A model generated the notes under the pieces. It was not told the origin of the DNA, did no database searches, and saw only the letters and a list, made by a program, of their open reading frames with translations. Shown here piece by piece: positions 1 through 6,600 of a stretch of DNA of 7,719 bases. The stretch's first letter is position 1; each line of letters starts with the position of its first letter. Source of the DNA: Deltaproteobacteria bacterium. GTDB taxonomy: Bacteria > Desulfobacterota > JADFXK01. The stretch is taken from positions 1 to 7,719 of the forward strand of contig JADFYA010000168.1 of the NCBI GenBank assembly GCA_015233285.1, in the 5' to 3' direction. A program made the translations under genes and the position numbers.

Positions 1-97
1 CTGATGGCACTGGTTGCATAAGGGCTGTGAGTGTGTCCCTCCCTCCGTACCGGGCCATTGAACGTGGAGGCTGTGGGCAAGAGGAAAATCGCTTGAC
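1..97. repeat. Left copy of 97-bp perfect inverted repeat
   Basis: The reverse complement of 1-97 is identical, base for base, to 3019-3115. The match stops sharply at 97/98 (gene side), and on the other side it runs into the window edge, so the true repeat may be longer. This copy lies in the 3' part of the GTPase reading frame, where family similarity ends. I do not recognise a known insertion sequence end in it and it holds no transposase. Confidence 0.95.
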
Positions 98-1013
98 GCG
101 GCACCTGATACGGAGAAGCCGCCATAACCACCACCGCGGTGGGATTGGTTTCGGAGACAACCTGTTTAAGTTGCTCTAAATCCGGCGCGGCCGCAGAATC
201 CACTTTGTTAATCACCACCACCTGAGCCCGACGGAGATTGGTCTCACCGGGATGATAGGACACTTCCGTGCCCAGCCGGAGGGGATCCACCACCACTACT
301 TCCAGGTCCGATTTATAAAAGGGAAAGTCGTTGTTTCCGCCGTCCCAAATGATCATGTCGGGGTTTTCCTGCTCCACGGCGGCTAAGATGGCGGCGTAAT
401 CAACTCCGGCGTAAACAATGGTGTTTTGAGAAATTAACGGTTCGTACTCCTCACGTTCTTCGATGGTGCAGTGGTGCCGGTCCAGGTCTTCCCTGGTCTC
501 AAAGCGTTGCACTGCCTGGCGGGCCAGATCGCCATAGGCCATGGGGTGGCGGACGACAATCGCCCGGACGCCGTATCCTGTCAGCAGACGACAGAATTTG
601 CGGGTCAATTCGCTCTTGCCGCAGCCGGTCCGAGTGGCGCAAATGGACAACACCGGGAGCCGGGACGGGATCATGGTCTTGTCCGGACCCAGGATGACGA
701 AATCCGCTCCGGCAGCCAGGACCAGTGACATTTTATGCCCCACAGTCAGATGGGACACGTCGCTATAGGCAAAGACGACCAGATCGACCTGGTGTGATTT
801 GACCAAATCCGAGATGGCGTTTTCCGGGTAGATGGGAATGCCGTCCGGGTAGAGCTGTCCGGCCAGTTCCGGGGGGTAGACCTTGCCCTCCAGGCCGGGG
901 ATTTGGGCCGCGGTGAAGCCGATCACCCGGTATGCCTCGTTATCCCGAAAGCACCGGTTAAAATTATGGAAATCCCGGCCACCGGCACCCATAATGACGA
1001 CTCGTTTATTCAT
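1..1013 (-). CDS. Cyclic 2,3-diphosphoglycerate synthetase-like GTPase, partial and probably truncated
   Basis: The reading frame runs from ATG (1013-1011), preceded by a GGGTGAT-type ribosome binding site, for 337 codons to the window edge without a stop. Residues 4-12 (RVVIMGAGG) form a Rossmann-like start. A G1/P-loop follows at 127-134 (TRTGCGKS, lacking the usual first Gly), then a G3-like WDGGNND at 223-229 and a G4 motif NKVD at 269-272 that points to guanine nucleotide. The segments GRDFHNFN, YPPELAG, YPDGIPIYPE, RHPMAYGDLA, CTIEEREEYEP and YAGVDY fit the predicted-GTPase family (COG2403 type) named after archaeal cyclic 2,3-diphosphoglycerate synthetase. The role of the bacterial members is not settled. 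As I recall the family, AASPxxV should be followed by an IRGKRVLVVEDGPTLTHGG-like stretch and a C-terminal domain of over 100 residues. Here the match stops near residue 304, within two codons of the 97-bp inverted repeat, and the tail (FLLPTASTFNGP...) is unlike the family. The gene is therefore probably broken, or joined to foreign sequence by assembly. Family call is firm; intactness is doubtful. Confidence 0.88.
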   Translation of the reverse strand, partial: MNKRVVIMGAGGRDFHNFNRCFRDNEAYRVIGFTAAQIPGLEGKVYPPELAGQLYPDGIPIYPENAISDLVKSHQVDLVVFAYSDVSHLTVGHKMSLVLAAGADFVILGPDKTMIPSRLPVLSICATRTGCGKSELTRKFCRLLTGYGVRAIVVRHPMAYGDLARQAVQRFETREDLDRHHCTIEEREEYEPLISQNTIVYAGVDYAAILAAVEQENPDMIIWDGGNNDFPFYKSDLEVVVVDPLRLGTEVSYHPGETNLRRAQVVVINKVDSAAAPDLEQLKQVVSETNPTAVVVMAASPYQVPRQAIFLLPTASTFNGPVRREGHTHSPYATSAI

Positions 1014-1180
1014 CTGAAATCACCCATCTCCAAGATTCGCCCGCCGGGCCTGGTCGGCCCCGGTCAGGAATAGGGGACTTAATATCATCCGGTCGGCCTT
1101 CGGGTCAACCACATAGGAAGTTAACATACTTAATTAATATGATAAAAGATACTAAAATTCGTTTCCGGCAAGAAGTGGTA

Positions 1181-1220
1181 AGGCTATTCTATTGCAAATG
1201 GTGAGCTGAGTCAATAGCCT
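1181..1220. repeat. 8-bp inverted repeat with 24-nt spacer
   Basis: AGGCTATT at 1181-1188 is mirrored by AATAGCCT at 1213-1220. It could be an operator-like or hairpin element upstream of the minus-strand GTPase gene; no function is shown. A chance occurrence is possible at this size. Confidence 0.4.
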
Positions 1221-1378
1221 AGGCGGCACCGGGACCATAATTTCATCAGATTGAATTGGGTCGGCGGATTTCCTGAAGCCGATTCTGATCAAGATAATAA
1301 TCTGGTATTTGGTAGTTACCTGTCTAGTCAAAGGTGGGGGCCGGTCCATGGCGGGTGATGTCCTGACGTCATTCTAAG

Positions 1379-1398
1379 TTATGGGTCCTTATGGGTCC
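1379..1398. repeat. 10-bp tandem duplication
   Basis: TTATGGGTCC occurs twice back to back (1379-1388 and 1389-1398). It is a simple short duplication in non-coding sequence. Confidence 0.7.
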
Positions 1399-1600
1399 AA
1401 CCACCGATGATTGATGGGGCTCGTGGTGGGTAAGAAGCGGCCGGAGACAACCCATATACGGCCTGGGTGCTGCTGCCGGGAAGAGGTGGTTGAGCGCAGG
1501 GTTTGTGTGGCGTGGTGCAGGTTCTCATATATCCGTTCGTCAGGACATTCAAATTGGCATCATTTCGATTGAGTCACACTGGCACTATTCTCTAGTTCCA

Positions 1601-1954
1601 TCATCTTAGATCGTCAAGTTCGGACATAAGTGTATCTATAGCTTTCTCCGCCGAAGTAGCTGATCTGCGAGCATTCTTATATAACTCAGTCATTGTTTCT
1701 CGCATCTCCTGTGAGACCTCAAAGCTGTAGGCTTCTTCAACTAGCTTGCCGAGACGGTTAAATATATTTATTAAATAAATACAGCGTATATCACCATCTT
1801 CGTTAAGTCTCTTTTCTTCGGATATCTGTACGGTGAAGTCGGACAAGGCGGCTTGGTAAGCACCTTCTTCAATAGCGTCTTCCCAGGGCAGGAGACCCTG
1901 GCGTGTCTTGTTATTAAGTTTAACAACAAGCTTCTCTATTTTGGATTCAATCAT
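1601..1954 (-). CDS. Small soluble protein of unknown function, second gene of a two-gene module
   Basis: The product is 117 residues with ATG at 1954-1952. A GGAG ribosome binding site six bases upstream lies inside the end of the preceding gene, whose TAA (1958-1956) is separated from this ATG by a single base. A longer frame starting at 2011 would overlap the upstream gene and is less likely. The protein begins with a short helix (IESKIEKLVVKLNNKT), has a likely beta-rich middle (GLLPWEDAIEEG, YQAALSDFTVQISEE, CIYLINIFNRLGKLVEEAY), and ends in a long helix (residues ~82-117, with ELYKNARRSATSAEKAIDTL). It has no signal peptide or membrane segment. The layout 'KTxxGxLPWE... IxNxxGxLVEE... 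LYxxARR' resembles a widespread family of uncharacterised bacterial proteins that I know only by pattern. Tight coupling to the membrane protein upstream suggests that the two act together. Its A/T-rich codons set it apart from the flanking GTPase and fliD genes. Confidence 0.82.
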   Translation of the reverse strand: MIESKIEKLVVKLNNKTRQGLLPWEDAIEEGAYQAALSDFTVQISEEKRLNEDGDIRCIYLINIFNRLGKLVEEAYSFEVSQEMRETMTELYKNARRSATSAEKAIDTLMSELDDLR

Positions 1955-1955
1955 C

Positions 1956-2480
1956 TTATTCTCCGTCTGTATTTTGCCTAATGGCAGCTTCAATTTCGTG
2001 AAGTCGATCAATCTGTTTCGAGAGTATCTGATTAATTTTTATTTTCATCTCATCGGGCGGGCGTTTCTTTTGGGAAATGTATCCTTCGATTTTATGCTCC
2101 AAATTTGAAAAATGCTGAATGGCGTTCTGAAGGTAGCCGTTATGGTCATTTTTGAGGCAAGGAGTCCTGTCTTTTAATGAAACAAGCAGTCCTCTAATAA
2201 CTGAGTAGCGATCCGGCAATATGTCCCAAGCGCCGACTCTTTGAAGTCTTTTTATTTCGCTCATGATCGAAATTGCTTCTGAACAGTTCGCAATGGAGTC
2301 GTGGTGAACCATGCTTTTACGCATCGCTGATGCAGCTTCGTAAGCAAGTTCTGCGGCCTTTCTTGATCTGATGACACTTATTATTGTAACTGTAAACCCC
2401 ACAAGGCTAATTAACAGTCCCAGAATACTGCTGACATCACCCAACTGATTATCAGCAATATATAGTAGCATCTTATCCAA
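1956..2480 (-). CDS. Small membrane-anchored protein with helical cytoplasmic domain, unknown function
   Basis: The product is about 174 residues. Three in-frame starts compete: GTG at 2489, TTG at 2480 and ATG at 2471. I chose TTG because AGAGGTG (2493-2487) sits six bases before it, whereas the GTG lies inside that site and the ATG is too far from it. A single membrane segment (about residues 16-37, VSSILGLLISLVGFTVTIISVI) is followed at once by RSRK, so the C-terminal ~135 residues should face the cytoplasm. They are mainly helical: an Ala-rich helix (KAAELAYEAASAMRKSM), a middle part with EIKRLQRVGAWDILPDRYSVIRG, and a charged C-terminal helix (KQIDRLHEIEAAIRQ). The plan 'GDVxSxxGLLxSLVGF - membrane - RSRKAAE' and 'RVGxWxxLPDRYxxxR' recalls widespread uncharacterised proteins found in accessory regions. 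No enzyme motif is visible. It is the first gene of a two-gene unit and is A/T-rich compared with the neighbours, consistent with horizontal acquisition. Confidence 0.82.
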   Translation of the reverse strand: MDKMLLYIADNQLGDVSSILGLLISLVGFTVTIISVIRSRKAAELAYEAASAMRKSMVHHDSIANCSEAISIMSEIKRLQRVGAWDILPDRYSVIRGLLVSLKDRTPCLKNDHNGYLQNAIQHFSNLEHKIEGYISQKKRPPDEMKIKINQILSKQIDRLHEIEAAIRQNTDGE

Positions 2481-2486
2481 TTGTGA

Positions 2487-2493
2487 CACCTCT
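2487..2493 (-). promoter_or_regulatory. Ribosome binding site that decides the start of the membrane protein gene
   Basis: AGAGGTG on the minus strand matches the anti-Shine-Dalgarno partner well and leaves TCACAA (six bases) before TTG at 2480. The alternative GTG (2489-2487) is part of the site itself. Confidence 0.5.
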
Positions 2494-2512
2494 ATGGACG
2501 GTTAGATAGAAA

Positions 2513-2690
2513 ATGGTTCCAAATGAATTCAGATTATTCAAACCACATTTGGTAATTATACATGGAGAAGCAACGGCAGAAGGCTCTATTCCGATTAATA
2601 CGCTCCAAATAGATAAGCATAGTACAACCGTATTAGATAACTTGTCAAGTTTTGCCGTGGAAGTTGCTACGGGAACGGTAATCAAAGCGG
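2513..2690 (+). other. Possible gene remnant; coding sense uncertain
   Basis: On the plus strand, ATG at 2513 opens a frame whose first ~60 residues look protein-like (FRLFKPHLVIIHGEATAEG, PINTLQIDKHSTTVLDNL, FAVEVATGTVIKA). From about 2690 it turns into Arg/Cys/Ser-rich sequence and stops, as if the frame were lost there. There is no ribosome binding site before the ATG and an in-frame stop lies just upstream. On the opposite strand another open frame (about 2473-2762) crosses the same bases, includes EQERLRKAKPWLRHWL and ends in TAA one base before the ATG at 2471. Neither is recognised. They may be debris of an older gene, or chance frames. Confidence 0.2.
2619..2648 (-). promoter_or_regulatory. 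Candidate housekeeping promoter for the two-gene module
   Basis: The minus strand has a perfect TTGACA -35 box (2648-2643), an 18-base spacer and a TACTAT -10 box (2624-2619, four of six consensus bases). Transcription would begin near 2611 and give a leader of about 130 bases before the membrane protein gene. The leader is long and the -10 box mediocre, so this is a candidate only. Confidence 0.35.
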
Positions 2691-2812
2691 GTTTTAGCCA
2701 GTGCCGCAGCCAGGGCTTTGCCTTCCGGAGGCGTTCCTGTTCATGCAGATAGTAGAACCCGGTTCAAAGTCCATTGACTGGACTTCGTAACCTACGGCTT
2801 TTTTGCTAAAAC
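2691..2812. other. Non-coding segment closed by an 8-bp inverted repeat, with internal hairpin
   Basis: GTTTTAGC (2691-2698) pairs with GCTAAAAC (2805-2812), enclosing 106 bases. Inside is a clear hairpin: AAGTCCA (2767-2773), loop TTGAC, TGGACTT (2779-2785). A short CGTA/TACG stem and a run of six T (2799-2804) follow on the plus strand. The T run gives a weak resemblance to a plus-strand terminator, but no plus-strand gene ends just before it. I could not match it to a known riboswitch, and the outer repeat has the wrong layout for an integron attC site. Confidence 0.35.
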
Positions 2813-2909
2813 AGCAGGTGAACTCATCATCATTATACCACTATTACCACCGGTGCAAACGCAACCCATCTCGCCGGATGCGCCTTATCTCCGGGAATAT
2901 TTCCTGTAC

Positions 2910-3018
2910 TTCTAAGATTATAGACATTAGTTCTCATGTTTATCATATGTTATCAATAAATAGATAATAAATACTATCATTAAAGGCAAAATAAACATAT
3001 CATTAATTTTTATCTCAA
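2910..3018. other. Strongly AT-rich stretch adjoining the right inverted repeat
   Basis: About 110 bases are made mostly of A and T, with many ATCA/ATAA-like words and a CATATG palindrome. The stretch ends exactly where the 97-bp repeat begins at 3019. It encodes nothing. It could be a promoter region, an insertion target or simply relaxed intergenic DNA. Confidence 0.5.
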
Positions 3019-3115
3019 GTCAAGCGATTTTCCTCTTGCCCACAGCCTCCACGTTCAATGGCCCGGTACGGAGGGAGGGACACACTCACAGCCCTTATGC
3101 AACCAGTGCCATCAG
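3019..3115. repeat. Right copy of 97-bp perfect inverted repeat
   Basis: Identical to the reverse complement of 1-97. The left boundary is sharp: A at 3018 does not match the base paired with position 98. The right boundary cannot be judged because the partner reaches the window edge at position 1. The plus strand has an open frame through the repeat, ending in TAG shortly after it, but this resembles no protein I know. Confidence 0.95.
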
Positions 3116-3253
3116 AGCCAATCAGGGTAATCATAGTTCAAAAACGTCAATTGTAGTCGTGGCGAGGGTGTGATAGAGCCAGGCCGGGTATGTGCCGAAA
3201 AAGGACAGTATCATTTACATAAGGCCGTTACGCCCTAGGTCCGTATATTGGGC

Positions 3254-3273
3254 TGAATAAAATTATTTATTCA
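3254..3273. repeat. Perfect 8-bp AT-rich hairpin
   Basis: TGAATAAA (3254-3261) and TTTATTCA (3266-3273) are perfectly complementary around a four-base loop ATTA. This is a stable small hairpin or a dyad site for a DNA-binding protein. No function is indicated. Confidence 0.6.
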
Positions 3274-3301
3274 AATTGGCAATCTACACGGAGATGGCCG
3301 A

Positions 3302-3330
3302 AGTTTTGCATCCCACTGGATATCAAAACT
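3302..3330. repeat. Strong two-part hairpin
   Basis: The outer stem is AGTTTTG (3302-3308) with CAAAACT (3324-3330). After a small internal loop comes an inner stem ATCC (3310-3313) with GGAT (3318-3321) around a CACT loop. The total is eleven base pairs in 29 bases. It lacks a T tail on either strand, so it is not an ordinary terminator. It may be a protein-binding dyad or the end of a mobile element. Confidence 0.6.
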
Positions 3331-3404
3331 CAAAAGGGCGCCCACAAGCTTTGTATCTGACCCAGAATAGAAGATATATTACTGTAAAGACTTAATATTA
3401 TGTC

Positions 3405-3503
3405 CTATATCCGGCGGCGTGGATAATTTTTGAAAGGCTGGCCGAGGAGGAACTTTTTTCCCGTTGGGTTGGCCCTCACGTCTTCAGGCGCCGGATTATA
3501 TAG
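3405..3503. other. Long-range stem enclosing ~70 bases, possible structured RNA
   Basis: ATCCGGCG (3409-3416) is complementary to CGCCGGAT (3489-3496). The flanking CTAT... and ...ATATAG bases can extend the stem past a one-base bulge. The enclosed sequence is G-rich, then T-rich (GAGGAGGAAC followed by TTTTTT and CCC) and can form further short stems. It lies upstream of the sigma-28 promoter, so it would be transcribed only from a promoter further upstream. I could not match it to a known riboswitch. Confidence 0.3.
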
Positions 3504-3564
3504 ACGACTAAGGCCCGGCCAGGGGATTAATCGTCACCTTTTTGCAAACTATTCCATTTGTGGC

Positions 3565-3591
3565 TAAAGATTTTATTTAATGAGCCGATAA
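3565..3591 (+). promoter_or_regulatory. Sigma-28 (FliA/SigD-type) flagellar promoter of fliD
   Basis: TAAAGATT (3565-3572), an 11-base spacer and GCCGATAA (3584-3591) match the sigma-28 consensus TAAAGTTT-N11-GCCGATAA: the -10 box perfectly, the -35 box in all but one base, and the spacer exactly. Transcription should start near 3597-3599, giving a leader of about 50 bases before fliD. Sigma-28 drives late flagellar genes, the class to which the filament cap belongs. Confidence 0.93.
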
Positions 3592-3613
3592 CAGTTTCAG
3601 ATGGAACTATTCG

Positions 3614-3630
3614 CGGGCAGACGGAGCCCG
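3614..3630 (+). promoter_or_regulatory. Leader hairpin with GGA in the loop, candidate CsrA site
   Basis: CGGGC (3614-3618) pairs with GCCCG (3626-3630) around the loop AGACGGA. A GGA trinucleotide in a hairpin loop, followed by another GGA at 3637-3639 in the ribosome binding site, is the arrangement CsrA uses on the flagellin leader of Bacillus subtilis. No CsrA or FliW gene lies in the window, so regulation by CsrA is inference. Confidence 0.35.
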
Positions 3631-3634
3631 ACCA

Positions 3635-3645
3635 AAGGAAGGTGG
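3635..3645 (+). promoter_or_regulatory. Strong ribosome binding site of fliD
   Basis: AAGGAAGGTGG precedes the ATG at 3649 and offers two overlapping Shine-Dalgarno matches (AAGG at ten bases, AAGGTG at four). It fixes the start codon, which also gives the expected FliD N-terminus. Confidence 0.85.
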
Positions 3646-3648
3646 ATC

Positions 3649-6600
3649 ATGGCTATTACATTAAGTGGATTAGCCAGTGGCATGGATACACAGTCGGTTA
3701 TCGATAAGATCATGACGGTAGCAAAGCAGCCGTTAGTTGATCTTCAGAACCAGCAAGCCGACCTGACGGCCAAGAAAACCTTATTCACAAGCCTAAACAA
3801 GCAATTGTTATCGTTAAACGACGCCGCCCTGAACCTGAGACTCCAATCCACCTGGGAGTCGATGACGGCCAATTCCTCCAACCAGTCAGCAGTCACGGCT
3901 ACGGCTCAAGTTGGCGCTTCACCTGGAATGCATACCATATCCATCTCACAAGTGGCCCAGGCCGCCACCACGGGAAGCCAATACGTTAACGCCATCTTAT
4001 CAGCCAACGCCCCGAACACCGCGAATTTTACCACCATCACCGGGCGTCCCCCGGTTAACCTGGAAGGGGACCACAACATCACCATCTCCAACACGGGCGG
4101 TGTGTATTCGGCCGTGGATTCGTTTACCGGGGCAGGGGGCGGCGGGTTTCAGACGCTCACCGGCTCCTCGGCCGGTTCAGCTTCCGTCTCCGGCACCATC
4201 GGCACCACCATCAGCGCTCAAAGCAACAACAACGTCTTGGACGTGACCGTAGACGGGACCGACACCAAAATAACTTTGGATCCCGCCTTGGCCAACACCA
4301 CCTCTCTGGCCCAGGTGGCGGCCGGTATGGAGACGAAGCTGAATGCGGCTATGAACCAGGCCAAACAAACGACTGATGTGGCCTATGTGGCGGTCAGGAG
4401 CGTTCCCGGATCAGGAGCAGGCGATAACGGAAAATTTGTCATTTACGATACCACTCCAGGCAGCCAGAGCAATATCTCCGTCAACTATGCCGCTTCATCA
4501 GCGGCCGTGGCTCTGGGTTTTACCGCCGCAGGCGACACGGCGTCCGCCTCGTCAAACATTACCACCCAGATCAACGCGAGCGGGTATAGTCAATTGCTGA
4601 ACCAGATGAATGACCCGGTAACCGGACTGATTCGAGGGGTTACATTTAGCACTTCAACCTCCGGAATTAGGGCCGGCACAGCCAGAGTGACGACCACCGC
4701 AGCCATTTCGGCCCATGAGGCCACTAGCACAACAGTCGTGGGAGCCACCGGGGCCTCATCGGGGAGTCTGAATACTACCGTGATGGGTCTGCAAAATGCC
4801 GGCTTGGCTACAGCGCCCTCTTCGGCGACCAATGGTACCTTCAGCATTAACGGACAGCAGATATCAATACAAGACTACCAGAGCATGAGCGTCAATGACG
4901 TCTTGGCCATGATCAACAGCTCCGGTGCCAATGTCACGGCTAGTTACGATTCCACCCGTAACCAGTTCGACCTGACCAATAATTTACCTGGAAGCACGGG
5001 CGTTACGGTGGGCGCCACAGGGGACACCAGCAACTTCCTGACATTAGCCAAGCTAACCGATGCCGCGGGCGCCACCCAGACAGCCGGGCGGGCGGCCGGG
5101 TCTCTCTCTGCCGATAGCCCTCTGGTCAGCGCCGGATTAAAGATCACACCGACCACCGGCACCTTTACCATCAACGGCGTGACCTTGTATGTGTCGCCCA
5201 ATAGCGACACCATCAATACCTTGATGACCAAAATCAACAACTCCGGGGCGAATGTCAAGGCCTCGTTTGACCCGACCTCAGAGAAATTTATGCTGACGTC
5301 CTATATGGATACGGTCAAAACCAACACTCAAAGGATCACCTTTGGCGCGGCCGATGATACCAGCAATATTTTACAGGCCTTGAACCTTCAGGAGCCTGAC
5401 TCCGCCACCCTGACGGGGACCGCCGGCAACACCGTCCATGCTGCGGAAACCCTCACCGTCACTCCGGAAAATGCCACCATAGGCAGAAAAATCAATATCT
5501 CTGCCGTTTCCCAGTCCGGGGCATACCAGGCTACTCCGGGGCAGGTCAATTTTACCGACGGTATTCAAGCAGGAACGACCATTTACGTTTCTGCCGGAAC
5601 GGCCGGCAACACATTGTCCACCTGGACCAACAATACCGGCAGCACGATTAAAGATATCAATTCGTTTGTGAAGGCGTGGACCGATCCATCAAAATGGAAC
5701 AACGGGACAGTCCCGGTGGGCGTGGTCAAGGAAGGCGACAGCTCGCTGCGATTCTTCAACATGAGTTCCGGATCTAATGCCAGCTTCAGCATGTACTCCA
5801 CACCCCAAACCAACGCCCTCTCCCAACTTGGTTTGACCACCAAGCCGTTGGGTGAAGTCGATGAAACGGACGAGACGCTCAAGGCTCCTGCGGACAAAAC
5901 CAGACTAGCCTTGTACCATTTCAATAGTGACAGCACCGCCACCCAGGCTGTAGACGCCACCGGGCAGGGGAACAACGGCGTCATTACCGGAGCGACCTTC
6001 ACCACGACCGGGGCCTTTTCCAACGCCCTCCAATTTAACGCCGCGGGCAACAACGTATTGGTCAATAATAACGCGGTCAATAACCTGAATGGGAAAACCG
6101 CCTTTAGCGCGGAGGCCTGGGTTAACCCCACTGCCGGCGGAAGCACGGATCGAGTGCTCATCGACAAGACCGGCGGCGGGGCCAACGGTTTCAAGGTGAC
6201 CATGAATGCCGCCAATCAGATGGTCTTTACCGTACAGACGGCCAGCGGCACCCACACCCTGACCGCGGCCGCGGGCAGCACCCCTGCGGCGTCCCAATGG
6301 TCACAGTTGGCAGTCACTTATGACGGCAGCCAGGCCACCAACCAAATGAAAATCTACGTCAACGGCACGATGGTGGCCCAAGGCAATGCCGGGCCGGCCG
6401 GGGAATCGGTGGTAGACTCCGGAGCCAACATGGTCATTGGCAACAGTTCCGCCCTGACTAACGGATTTAACGGCCAGGTGGATGAACTGGGCCTTTATAA
6501 CCAGGCGCTGTCAGATAAGGAAATTGAAGCCCATGCCAACCGCGGTGTTTACGTGAGCAATGGAGCCTCCAGCAGCAATACCAGTGAGTACAATGCACTC

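Larger units (their letters stand above)
1014..1600. other. Intergenic region upstream of the GTPase gene, no convincing gene
   Basis: No reading frame here looks like a protein; the 65-codon minus-strand frame at 1152-1349 has no ribosome binding site and no recognisable motif. The stretch 1120-1165 is AT-rich, with palindromes GTTAAC and TTAATTAA, and is the natural place for the minus-strand GTPase promoter, but I cannot fix -35/-10 boxes. The region also has a small inverted repeat (1181-1220), a 10-bp tandem duplication (1379-1398) and a weak GGCCG/CGGCC stem (1439-1463). No T-tailed hairpin that could terminate either neighbouring gene was found. Confidence 0.6.
3116..3564. other. Intergenic region upstream of fliD, rich in hairpins
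   Basis: No gene is visible on either strand. The region has three notable secondary-structure elements, listed separately (3254-3273, 3302-3330, 3405-3503). It ends at the sigma-28 promoter. None of the hairpins is followed by the T run expected of an intrinsic terminator. Confidence 0.6.

Noticed and set aside
471..768. Two plus-strand frames opposite the GTPase gene
   Set aside because: The minus-strand frame here has clear GTPase-family motifs, so these are shadows.
1152..1349. 65-codon minus-strand frame upstream of the GTPase gene
   Set aside because: There is no ribosome binding site, no recognisable motif, and it lies in a region that looks non-coding.
2660..2770. Cyclic-di-GMP riboswitch suggested by GGCAAAGCC on the minus strand
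   Set aside because: Only this short word matches; the other conserved blocks and the second stem are missing.
2760..2790. tRNA T-arm suggested by GGTTCAAAGTCC
   Set aside because: The spacing is one base too long and no D-arm, anticodon arm or acceptor stem surrounds it.
2767..2804. Intrinsic terminator on the plus strand
   Set aside because: The T run follows only a four-base stem and no supported plus-strand gene ends just before it; recorded as part of the structured segment instead.
2691..2812. Integron attC site suggested by GTTTTAGC...GCTAAAAC
   Set aside because: attC sites begin with an RYYYAAC-type box and end with GTTRRRY; here the order is reversed and no integrase or cassette array is present.
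3906..5568. Several 60-110-codon frames on either strand inside fliD
   Set aside because: All are covered by the uninterrupted 1,357-codon fliD frame and have no independent support.
5583..6297. Long minus-strand frames (210 and 130 codons) opposite fliD
   Set aside because: They are antisense shadows of the continuous fliD frame, whose family and domain motifs are clear, and they show no domain or ribosome binding site of their own.
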